Below, in pieces: positions 1-6,201 of a stretch of 21,008 nt of DNA. Made by a program: the position numbers and the translations under genes. Numbering within the stretch: position 1 is the stretch's first letter; the number at the start of each line of letters is the position of its first letter. A model generated the notes under the pieces. That model was not told where the DNA came from. It made no database searches and saw only the letters and a list, made by a program, of their open reading frames with translations. The stretch covers positions 1 to 21,008 of the forward strand of contig WGAA01000156.1 of assembly GCA_015489285.1 (NCBI GenBank), read 5' to 3'. This stretch comes from Anaerolineae bacterium (GTDB lineage Bacteria > Chloroflexota > Anaerolineae > JAADDB01).

Positions 1-16
1 CTCTATTAGGCCGCTG

Positions 17-33
17 GAAGCGGACTTTGCTTC
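17..33. other. small stem-loop GAAGC/GCTTC
   Basis: The sequence GAAGC (17-21) is followed after 7 nt by its complement GCTTC (29-33). It sits just before the stronger hairpin at 40-62. The two may form a pair at the 3' end of a gene left of the window, or may be chance. The stem is short. Confidence 0.25.
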
Positions 34-39
34 GATGTA

Positions 40-62
40 GCACGGGGTCTTTAGCCCCGTGC
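40..62. terminator. perfect 8-bp GC-rich hairpin, possible terminator or dispersed palindrome
   Basis: GCACGGGG (40-47) and CCCCGTGC (55-62) are perfect inverted repeats around a 7-nt loop (TCTTTAG). There is no T-tract after the right arm, so this is not a canonical intrinsic terminator. It could end a transcript arriving from the left of the window, or be one copy of a dispersed palindromic intergenic element. No gene is visible between position 1 and this hairpin. Confidence 0.4.
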
Positions 63-75
63 GTGCCGGCGCAGA

Positions 76-239
76 GCCAAGGTTGACCCTACGCCGCCAA
101 TCCCCTCGCCAAATTACGCATTACGCATCACGTATCACGCATCACGTCATCAAGCCTCGATGCGCTAGCCGCGCCGACGTTCTCACCGGCGCCTGACGCA
201 TGACGGGTGACGAATGACGCCTGCCGCCTGCCGCCTCAC
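76..239. repeat. heptamer-repeat intergenic element, copy 1
   Basis: This non-coding stretch has a 7-bp period. ATTACGC, ATTACGC, ATCACGT, ATCACGC, ATCACGT run in register over 113-147. A second block of seven units (GCCTGAC, GCATGAC, GGGTGAC, GAATGAC, GCCTGCC, GCCTGCC, GCCTCAC) covers 191-239. A non-periodic core lies between them. The same order of elements recurs at 16852-16992: AAGGTTGA at 79-86, a shared 15-nt block at 111-125, GATGCG at 159-164, and a 27-nt block at 173-199 that differs from the other copy at only three positions. The two copies are therefore homologous and not merely both low-complexity. With the flanking hairpin and promoter this accounts for the gene-free 1-350. Confidence 0.75.
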
Positions 240-246
240 GTCCCCC

Positions 247-276
247 TTGACGTCCCTTCCCCCTTTGCAGTAGAAT
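247..276 (+). promoter_or_regulatory. sigma70-type promoter for the importer/catabolic operon
   Basis: TTGACG (247-252) and TAGAAT (271-276) each match the housekeeping -35 and -10 consensus at five of six bases. They are separated by 18 nt. Transcription would begin near 283, leaving a leader of about 68 nt before the ATG at 351. This is the only convincing promoter ahead of the twelve-gene plus-strand run. It directly abuts the end of the heptamer repeat. Confidence 0.55.
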
Positions 277-350
277 ACGGCATCCGGCGGCTTATTTGGT
301 CATCGCAGTGGATTCATCACCAGCACCTACCGGCGAGGAAGAGCACGTTT

Positions 351-1454
351 ATGAGCTACGCGGTGGAATTGATCGACGTCGTCAAGGAGTTCCCCCCGAG
401 TGAGAAGGACAAAGGAAAGGGCGTCATCGCCGTCAACCACGTGACACTTCGCATTCGGGACGGAGAGTTCTTCTCCCTGCTCGGACCAAGCGGTTGTGGA
501 AAGACGACCACCTTGCGCCTGATCGCGGGGTTCGAAACCCCCACCCAGGGAAGTGTTCGCATCCACGGCCGCGATATGACCGGCATTCCCCCCTATCGTC
601 GCCCCGTGAACACCGTCTTCCAGAATTACGCGCTTTTCCCCCACATGACCGTGTTCGAGAACGTGGCCTTCGGCCTGCGCATGAGCGGGTTGCCCAAGAC
701 GGAAATCGCCCAGCGGGTACGGGAAGCGCTGGCCATGGTCCGCCTTTCGGGGATGGAGCACCGGAAGCCCCGCCAGCTATCCGGCGGTCAGCAACAACGG
801 GTCGCCCTGGCCCGCGCCCTGGTGAATCGCCCGGAGGTGCTCCTCCTGGACGAGCCCCTGGGAGCCCTGGACCTGAAACTGCGTAAGGCCATGCAATTGG
901 AGCTGAAAAGCCTCCAGCAACAGGTGGGCATCACCTTCATCTACGTGACCCACGATCAGGAGGAAGCCCTCACCATGTCCGACCGCATCGCGGTCATGAA
1001 CGAAGGACGGGTCCTCCAGGTGGGCACGCCCGTGGAAATCTACGAGCAACCCGCCAACCGCTTCGTCGCGGATTTCATCGGGGAGACGAATTTCATGACC
1101 GTGCGGCTTCGCTCGGTCGAGGGGGAGTACGGCATTGTGGAATTGGGAGACAACCTGACCGTGCGCGGAGTCTGGAGTGGGGGGCCCGCGGAAGGACAGA
1201 AGGAAGTCACCCTGGCCGTGCGGCCGGAGAAGATCACCCTGGAAGCCTCTCCCACCGAAGGAAGCATCCCCGTCCTCATCCGTAACGTGGTGTACGTGGG
1301 AAACGATACCCGGTACGAAGTGGAGGTCGCTCCCGGGATAAGGCTTTTCGTGCGGGAGCAGAACATCCGCCGTGCGGACATCCAACGCTTCCGCCCGGGT
1401 GAACGGGCCTGGATTCACTGGCCTGCCGAAAGCGCCCGCATTTTGACCCAATAG
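351..1454 (+). CDS. potA: ABC importer ATPase, PotA-like (spermidine/putrescine type)
   Basis: This is the ATP-hydrolysing subunit of a polyamine-type importer, 367 aa, acting on the inner face of the membrane with the two permeases that follow. Visible motifs are Walker A GPSGCGKT (residues 45-52), Q-loop Gln91 in QNYALFPHMT, signature LSGGQQQR (143-150), Walker B VLLLDEP (163-169), D-loop GALD (171-174) and switch His201. A TOBE-type C-terminal domain (about 285-365) carries the typical VRPEK motif. The reading frame is open back to 207, but the ATG at 351 is preferred: GAGGAAGAG lies 7 nt before it, the domain starts here, and the upstream codons are repeat DNA. Pot-family ATPases also serve putrescine, thiamine, phosphonate and iron systems, so the substrate is not proven. 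Confidence 0.9.
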   Translation: MSYAVELIDVVKEFPPSEKDKGKGVIAVNHVTLRIRDGEFFSLLGPSGCGKTTTLRLIAGFETPTQGSVRIHGRDMTGIPPYRRPVNTVFQNYALFPHMTVFENVAFGLRMSGLPKTEIAQRVREALAMVRLSGMEHRKPRQLSGGQQQRVALARALVNRPEVLLLDEPLGALDLKLRKAMQLELKSLQQQVGITFIYVTHDQEEALTMSDRIAVMNEGRVLQVGTPVEIYEQPANRFVADFIGETNFMTVRLRSVEGEYGIVELGDNLTVRGVWSGGPAEGQKEVTLAVRPEKITLEASPTEGSIPVLIRNVVYVGNDTRYEVEVAPGIRLFVREQNIRRADIQRFRPGERAWIHWPAESARILTQ

Positions 1455-1508
1455 CCCGGCGAATTCCCTCACACGCACCCGGGGAACGGGTACAAAGGAG
1501 CGGATGTG

Positions 1509-2756
1509 ATGTTGATGGCATCTCGTTTGAAACTGCGTTCCGAATGGCACGTGAGTAATATCGTGCTCCAGAGTACCACCGCGCTCTTCTCCCTGAGCCT
1601 GTTCATCTGGGCCGGACTCCTGTTCCGCTGGATGACCTTCGGCTTCTTCCGCTGGCATCCCTGGCCCCTGGAGCGCCATCTCGACCGGCTGCCCCCCGTC
1701 ATCCCCCTTCTCCTTTACGTGGGCTTTCTCCTGCTGGACGGAGTGATCCTCTGGGGCGTGCGGCGTCGGGTGGCTTGGGCCCGGTTGGCCGGCCTTGCGC
1801 GCAGTTTGCTCCTCGTGGCCCTGGGCCTCGGTTATTACGCGTGGAGCCGGGATATTGTGACCAGCTTCTTCATCATCGGGCTGGCAGGGGCTCAAGCGGC
1901 CATCCTCTGGCCCAGTCCTCCCTGGGCTCTTTCCTGGCCTGCGGCCTACTGGTTGGGCTTGTACTTCATGCTTCCTCTGGTCATCATGTTCATCGTCAGC
2001 CTGGGGGAGCGGACCAGCGTGGGGACGGTGGTGTACACCTTTACGTTGAAGAACTACGCCCGCTTCTTCGGCAAGATCGGGGGGCGCTACCTTTACCTCC
2101 TCATCCTCTGGCGTTCCCTCTGGCTGGCCACGGTGAACACCCTCCTCTGCCTGATCTTCGGCTACCCTCTGGCCTTGTGGATAGCCCGTCAGCCCGAGCG
2201 GCGACGCAACCTCTTTCTGCTCCTGGTCATGATTCCTTTCTGGACGAACTTCCTCGTGCGGACGTACGCCTGGATGGTGATCTTGCGGGATACGGGGGTC
2301 ATCAACACGGTCCTCATCGACGTGTTGGGTTGGGCGGAGCGCCCCCTCCGATTGTTGTACACGCCCGGCGCGGTCTTCCTGGGCCTCTTCTACGGCTATT
2401 TGCCCTTCATGGTGCTCCCCCTGTACACCTCCCTGGAGCGGTTGGATTGGTCCTTGATCGAGGCGGCCCAGGATCTGGGAGCGAACATGCGCCGCGTGTT
2501 CCAGGAGGTGATGCTCCCCCTGACGACGCCGGGCATCGTGGCCGGGTCCATTCTCGTGTTCATCCCCTCGGTGGGCGCGTACGTGACACCGGATTTGCTC
2601 GGTGGGGCCCGGGTGATCATGGTGGGTAACCTCCTGCAGCAGCAGTTCCTCGTGGTGCGGGATTGGCCCTTTGGCGCCGCGGTGGGCTTTATTTTGATGA
2701 TCCTGATGTTGGCCGCAACCTTGCTCTATTTCCGAACCGGAGGTCGGACGCTGTGA
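1509..2756 (+). CDS. potB: ABC importer permease, PotB-like, with extra N-terminal membrane segments
   Basis: This is an inner-membrane permease of about 415 aa. The C-terminal 280 residues match E. coli PotB closely: a PFWTNFLVRTYAW segment, LPFMVLPLYTSLERLD, the ATPase-coupling EAA loop starting near residue 318 (EAAQDLGAN, ending in LPLTTPG), and VRDWPFGAAVGF near the end. PotB is normally about 275-300 aa. The first 130 residues here add about four hydrophobic segments (roughly 17-40, 57-77, 86-106, 107-122) before the canonical first helix at 130-150. The start is GTG 1506 or ATG 1509. AAGGAG (1495-1500) is 5 nt from the first and 8 nt from the second, so ATG 1509 is chosen. It lies 54 bp after the ATPase gene. 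Confidence 0.88.
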   Translation: MLMASRLKLRSEWHVSNIVLQSTTALFSLSLFIWAGLLFRWMTFGFFRWHPWPLERHLDRLPPVIPLLLYVGFLLLDGVILWGVRRRVAWARLAGLARSLLLVALGLGYYAWSRDIVTSFFIIGLAGAQAAILWPSPPWALSWPAAYWLGLYFMLPLVIMFIVSLGERTSVGTVVYTFTLKNYARFFGKIGGRYLYLLILWRSLWLATVNTLLCLIFGYPLALWIARQPERRRNLFLLLVMIPFWTNFLVRTYAWMVILRDTGVINTVLIDVLGWAERPLRLLYTPGAVFLGLFYGYLPFMVLPLYTSLERLDWSLIEAAQDLGANMRRVFQEVMLPLTTPGIVAGSILVFIPSVGAYVTPDLLGGARVIMVGNLLQQQFLVVRDWPFGAAVGFILMILMLAATLLYFRTGGRTL

Positions 2757-3736
2757 CTACAGGGGTGATGACGCGACGCCCGTCCTGGTACTGGATGGTC
2801 CTGGGCTTTTCCATCTTCTTGGTCCTGGGTGGACTGATGGGACTCATGTTCGCCATCGTCCAATGGGGCACGCCCGCGGGGATGACGACGGGCGCGCTGG
2901 GGCTCATCGCGGTGGCGTTGGGCACCTACCAGGGGATGCGTGCGGTCAAGATCTTGACCGGACTTTCGTGGGGGGAGCAGGTGTTGCAGGTCAACGCCTA
3001 CCTGTTGCTCGCGTTCCTCTACCTCCCCATCATCATCCTTCTCATTTACTCCTTCAACGCGAGCAAGCGGGGCGCGGTGTGGACCGGGTTTACCTTTCAC
3101 TGGTACAAGGTGTTGTTCCACGACCGGGCCATCGGCCAGGCGGTGCAGATCACCCTGTGGGTGGGGTTCTGGTCCACGGTGATCTCCACGGCCTTCGGCA
3201 CGCTGGCCGCGCTGGCCCTGGAACGGTTCCCCCGTTTCCGTGGTCGGTTGCCCTTCGACGCGGTGCTTTACCTGCCCATCATCATTCCCGACATCGTCAT
3301 GGCCATTTCGACCCTTCTCTTCTTCGTCGTCCTGGGGATGCCGCTGAGCCGGTACACCATTCTCATTGCCCACGTAGCCTTCAACATCTCCTATGTGGCC
3401 GTGGTCGTGCGCGCGCGGCTGGCGGATATGGACGCGACGCTGGAAGAGGCGGCCATGGATTTGGGCGCGGACGAGTGGCGGACCTTCCGTTTCATCACCC
3501 TGCCCCTCCTCATGCCGGGCATCATCGCGGGGGCCCTGATGGCCTTTACCCTCTCCCTGGACGATTTCGTCATCACCTTCTTCGTCTCCGGCCCCGGGTC
3601 GACCACGTTGCCCGTGCGGGTGTATTCCATGATCCGCCTGGGCGTGACCCCGGAGGTGAATGCCATCTCCGCCCTCATGTTGCTGGGGTCCGTGTCCTTG
3701 CTGCTCATATCCTTGGCCTTGCAAAAACGGGAGTAG
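2753..3736 (+). CDS. potC: ABC importer permease, PotC-like, with extra N-terminal membrane segments
   Basis: This second permease of 327 aa matches PotC over most of its length: YLPIIILLIYSFN, IPDIVMAISTLLF, the EAA loop EAAMDLGADEW ending LPLLMPG, FTLSLDDFVITFF, and the end region VYSMIRLGVTPEVNA. The start is GTG 2753, overlapping the stop of the preceding permease (GTGA). GGAGGT (2739-2744) lies 8 nt before it; the ATG at 2768 has only a poorly placed purine run. About 80 extra N-terminal residues contain two hydrophobic segments (about 12-36 and 44-65) before the canonical first helix. No periplasmic binding protein follows. The next gene is an iron-sulfur oxidoreductase subunit. Confidence 0.88.
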   Translation: MTTGVMTRRPSWYWMVLGFSIFLVLGGLMGLMFAIVQWGTPAGMTTGALGLIAVALGTYQGMRAVKILTGLSWGEQVLQVNAYLLLAFLYLPIIILLIYSFNASKRGAVWTGFTFHWYKVLFHDRAIGQAVQITLWVGFWSTVISTAFGTLAALALERFPRFRGRLPFDAVLYLPIIIPDIVMAISTLLFFVVLGMPLSRYTILIAHVAFNISYVAVVVRARLADMDATLEEAAMDLGADEWRTFRFITLPLLMPGIIAGALMAFTLSLDDFVITFFVSGPGSTTLPVRVYSMIRLGVTPEVNAISALMLLGSVSLLLISLALQKRE

Positions 3737-3746
3737 GAGCGTCTTC

Positions 3747-4235
3747 ATGACCGAGATGACGGTGGATTGGCAACGTGTGGATGAGGTGATTGCCCGCTGG
3801 GCTCCCAAGGGCCGCGCGGGATTATTGCCCTGCCTGGAGGAGGTCCAGGAGATCACGGGATGGCTCTCCCCCGAGGTGAGCCGTCGCGTGGCCGCGGGCC
3901 TCAAAGTCCCCCTGGCCGACGTGTTCGGCGTCATCACCTTCTACAGCCTCCTCTACGAACGTCCGGTGGGACGGGTCATTGTGCGGGTGTGTGACGATGT
4001 CTCCTGCTTCGTCAACGGAAGCCGGGAGGTGGTGCAAGCGTGTCGCACGTACCTGGGCATCGAGCCGGGGGAGACGACGCCCGACGGGATGTTCACCCTG
4101 GAAACCCATCCCTGTTTGGGGCGGTGCGAGCGGGCGCCCTTCTTGATGGTGAACGATGAGGAATACGGACCGGTGCGCGGGGAAGATGTGCCGCGGATCC
4201 TGGACGCGTGGAAGGAAAGGGTGCGGTCCGAATGA
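3747..4235 (+). CDS. NuoE/HoxE-like [2Fe-2S] subunit (thioredoxin-like ferredoxin)
   Basis: This 162-aa protein is of the 24-kDa NADH dehydrogenase subunit family. The N-terminal helical part (about 1-75, with VPLADVFGVITFYSLL) is followed by a thioredoxin-fold [2Fe-2S] domain. Its ligands are Cys82 and Cys87 (CDDVSC) and Cys123 and Cys127 (HPCLGRCERAP), the standard spacing. It would carry electrons with the NuoF-like subunit encoded 15 bp downstream. The start ATG 3747 has AGGAG (3735-3739) 7 nt upstream. The other complex I genes are absent, so this belongs to a soluble diaphorase-type module as found in NAD-linked hydrogenases and formate dehydrogenases. The physiological partner is not determined by the sequence. 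Confidence 0.9.
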   Translation: MTEMTVDWQRVDEVIARWAPKGRAGLLPCLEEVQEITGWLSPEVSRRVAAGLKVPLADVFGVITFYSLLYERPVGRVIVRVCDDVSCFVNGSREVVQACRTYLGIEPGETTPDGMFTLETHPCLGRCERAPFLMVNDEEYGPVRGEDVPRILDAWKERVRSE

Positions 4236-4250
4236 GGGGAGGAAAGCCCG

Positions 4251-5480
4251 ATGGCTGAACCTGTGCTCTTACGCCGTGTGGGTCATGTGGACCCTACCCG
4301 GTTGGAGGATTACCTGGCGTGGGGCGGCTTCGAAGCCCTGCGGCGGGCGTTGCTGCGTCGTCCCGAGAGCATCGTGGACGAGGTGAAGGCGTCCGGATTG
4401 GTGGGACGAGGGGGCGCGGCCTTCCCCACGGGCGTGAAGTGGGAAGCCGTCGCCCGGGAATCCCGCACCCCCAAGTACGTCGTCTGCAACGCGGACGAAA
4501 GTGAGCCCGGCACCTTCAAGGACCGGGTCCTCATGGAGGGGGATCCCTTTGTCCTGGTGGAAGCGATGGCCATTGCCGGCCACGCGGTGGGCGCCGAGGA
4601 AGGGTACATCTACGTGCGTGGGGAGTACATCCGGGCCTATGAGCGGATAAAGAACGCGGTGGAAGAGGCCACCCGCGCGGGGTTCCTGGGGGATCACATC
4701 CTCGATTCCGATGTTTCCTTTCACGTGCACGTGTACCGGGGCGCCGGCGCGTACGTGTGCGGCGAGGAGACCGCGCTGTTCGAGAGCATCGAGGGGAAGC
4801 GGGGCCAACCCCGCCAGAAGCCGCCCTTCCCCACGACCCACGGATTGTTCGGCCGGCCCACGGTCATCAACAACGTGGAGACGCTGGCCAACATCCCGCC
4901 CATCGTCCTCCACGGGCCGGAGTGGTTTCGCTCCCTCGGCCCCGAGGATGCTCCCGGCCCCAAGCTCTACTCCGTCAGCGGCGCGGTGAACGCGCCGGGG
5001 GTGTACGAGGCTCCCATGAGTGTGACCTTGCGGGAGCTCATCGAGGAGTACGCGGGTGGGGTGCGCAACGGCGGTCGGGTGCAGGCGGTGCTCGTCGGCG
5101 GGGCCGCGGGGACGTTCCTGGGACCGAAGGAGCTGGACGTGCCCATGAGTTTCTCCGGGTTGAGGAAGGTGGGGGCCGCGCTGGGGTCGGGCGCGGTCAT
5201 GGTCATCGACGAGCAGGTGGACATGTGGGAGGTGTTGTTGCGCCTGGCGCGCTTCTTCGCCCATGAGTCCTGCGGCAAGTGTTACCCCTGCCAGTTGGGC
5301 ACGCAGCGCCAGCTGGAGATCGTCCGGCGTATGGCCTCCGGCCGCATCCGCTATCAGGACATCTTGCGTCTGCGGGATATCCAGGCGACGATGGCCGATG
5401 CGTCCATCTGCGGTTTGGGACAGACTGCGGGCAACGCGATTCTGAGCGGCCTGCGGGTCATGGGGTTGGACGTATCTTGA
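4251..5480 (+). CDS. NuoF/HoxF-like NADH-binding flavoprotein with one [4Fe-4S] cluster
   Basis: This 409-aa subunit exchanges electrons with NAD(H) through FMN. Motifs are GRGGAAFPTGVKW (52-64), CNADESEPGTFKDR (79-92), the NADH/FMN-site stretch GAGAYVCGEETALFESIEG (164-182), PFPTTHGLFGRPT and NNVETL. The [4Fe-4S] ligands are Cys341, Cys344, Cys347 (ESCGKCYPCQLGT) and Cys387 (SICGLGQ). It lacks an N-terminal thioredoxin-like domain. It also ends just after the cluster region, so it has no extra C-terminal ferredoxin domain of the kind seen in electron-bifurcating HydB proteins. The start ATG 4251 has GGGGAGG upstream (4236-4242). It is flanked by its NuoE-like and HoxU-like partners, with 15- and 21-bp gaps. 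Confidence 0.92.
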   Translation: MAEPVLLRRVGHVDPTRLEDYLAWGGFEALRRALLRRPESIVDEVKASGLVGRGGAAFPTGVKWEAVARESRTPKYVVCNADESEPGTFKDRVLMEGDPFVLVEAMAIAGHAVGAEEGYIYVRGEYIRAYERIKNAVEEATRAGFLGDHILDSDVSFHVHVYRGAGAYVCGEETALFESIEGKRGQPRQKPPFPTTHGLFGRPTVINNVETLANIPPIVLHGPEWFRSLGPEDAPGPKLYSVSGAVNAPGVYEAPMSVTLRELIEEYAGGVRNGGRVQAVLVGGAAGTFLGPKELDVPMSFSGLRKVGAALGSGAVMVIDEQVDMWEVLLRLARFFAHESCGKCYPCQLGTQRQLEIVRRMASGRIRYQDILRLRDIQATMADASICGLGQTAGNAILSGLRVMGLDVS

Positions 5481-5501
5481 GTGAGGAATGAGGAGCACGC
5501 T

Positions 5502-6161
5502 ATGCACGTGATCATCGACGGTCAACGGGTTCCCGTCACCGAAGGGATGACGATTTTGGAGGCCGCGGAGCAGGTGGGCATCCACATCCCCCGCCTCTGT
5601 TATCACCAGAGCTTGACCCCCGCGGCCATTTGCCGTCTATGTGTGGTGGAGTGGGAAGGGGCCCGCACCCTGGTCCCCGCGTGTGTTGCCCGCGTGCAGG
5701 ATGGCGCGGTCATTCACACGGAGAGTGAACGGGTGCGGCGGGCTCGCCGGACCATCCTCGAGCTTCTGGCCTCCACCGTGGACCTGAGCGAGGCCCCCGA
5801 TCTGTTGGCCTACGCGGCGGAGCTGAACGCGGACCTGGACCGGTTTGCCGACGGCGCCCGGCGGGAATTTCCCGTCTACGACGATAATCCCTTCTACATC
5901 CGGGATTACAACAAGTGCGTCCTCTGTCAGCGGTGTGTTCAGGCGTGTGGGAACGACATGCAGTTCACCTACGCGCTGACCGTCAGCGGCCGCGGGTTTT
6001 ACTCCCGCATCGACACCTTCTACCACGCGCCTATGCCGGAGACGACATGCGTCTTCTGCGGTAACTGCGTTGCCGTGTGCCCGACGGGCGCGCTCAAGGA
6101 AAAAGGGCCTTTCCCATCTCCCCAATCCCCGGTCCTAGACGCCCGCCCTTCCGAGCCCTGA
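5502..6161 (+). CDS. HoxU/NuoG N-terminal-like iron-sulfur subunit
   Basis: This 219-aa electron-transfer subunit has an N-terminal plant-type [2Fe-2S] domain with Cys33, Cys44, Cys47 and Cys61. Two C-terminal [4Fe-4S] clusters follow: Cys139, 142, 145, 149 (CVLCQRCVQAC) and Cys183, 186, 189, 193 (CVFCGNCVAVCP). The His-Cys3 [4Fe-4S] motif normally found between them in NuoG, HoxU and Fe-hydrogenases is missing: residues 90-120 contain no Cys and no His. There is no molybdopterin or H-cluster catalytic domain. The last 14 residues are proline-rich and encoded by a heptamer-like repeat. The start ATG 5502 has AGGAG (5491-5495) 6 nt upstream; an in-frame GTG at 5481 abuts the preceding stop but has no better support. 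Confidence 0.88.
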   Translation: MHVIIDGQRVPVTEGMTILEAAEQVGIHIPRLCYHQSLTPAAICRLCVVEWEGARTLVPACVARVQDGAVIHTESERVRRARRTILELLASTVDLSEAPDLLAYAAELNADLDRFADGARREFPVYDDNPFYIRDYNKCVLCQRCVQACGNDMQFTYALTVSGRGFYSRIDTFYHAPMPETTCVFCGNCVAVCPTGALKEKGPFPSPQSPVLDARPSEP

Positions 6162-6186
6162 TCTCCAACCTCCGAATCCCCAATGC
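6117..6186. repeat. degenerate 7-bp-periodic tract spanning the end of the iron-sulfur gene
   Basis: The sequence can be read in 7-nt units of which most end in C runs: TCTCCCC, AATCCCC, GGTCCTA, GACGCCC, GCCCTTC, CGAGCCC, TGATCTC, CAACCTC, CGAATCC, CCAATGC. It starts inside the preceding gene, supplies that gene's stop codon (6159-6161), and ends directly before the AAAAGGAG ribosome site of the next gene. The units are more diverged than in the repeats at 113-239 and 16743-16992, so this is a weaker call. Confidence 0.4.
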
Positions 6187-6201
6187 CAAAAGGAGATACC
6201 T

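Noticed and set aside
76..239. CRISPR array
   Set aside because: The repeat unit is 7 bp without unique spacers, and no cas genes are nearby.
207..350. Upstream extension of the PotA-like protein to an ATG at 207
   Set aside because: These codons fall in heptamer-repeat and promoter DNA. The ATG at 351 has a well-spaced ribosome site and matches the domain start.
1478..1492. Terminator between the PotA-like and PotB-like genes (ACCCG/CGGGT stem)
   Set aside because: The stem is only 5 bp, there is no T-run, and it lies immediately before the ribosome site of the next gene in an obvious operon.
2663..2752. Upstream extension of the PotC-like protein to 2663
   Set aside because: It would overlap the preceding permease by about 90 bp, and GTG 2753 has GGAGGT at ideal spacing.
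4251..5480. Electron-bifurcating HydB-type subunit
   Set aside because: The protein ends shortly after Cys387 and lacks the extra C-terminal ferredoxin-like clusters and the N-terminal thioredoxin domain typical of HydB. A plain NAD-linked diaphorase fits better, although bifurcation cannot be fully excluded.
3747..6161. Respiratory complex I (nuo) operon
   Set aside because: No membrane subunits, no NuoBCD or NuoI genes are present, and the NuoG-like protein has only the short N-terminal iron-sulfur part.
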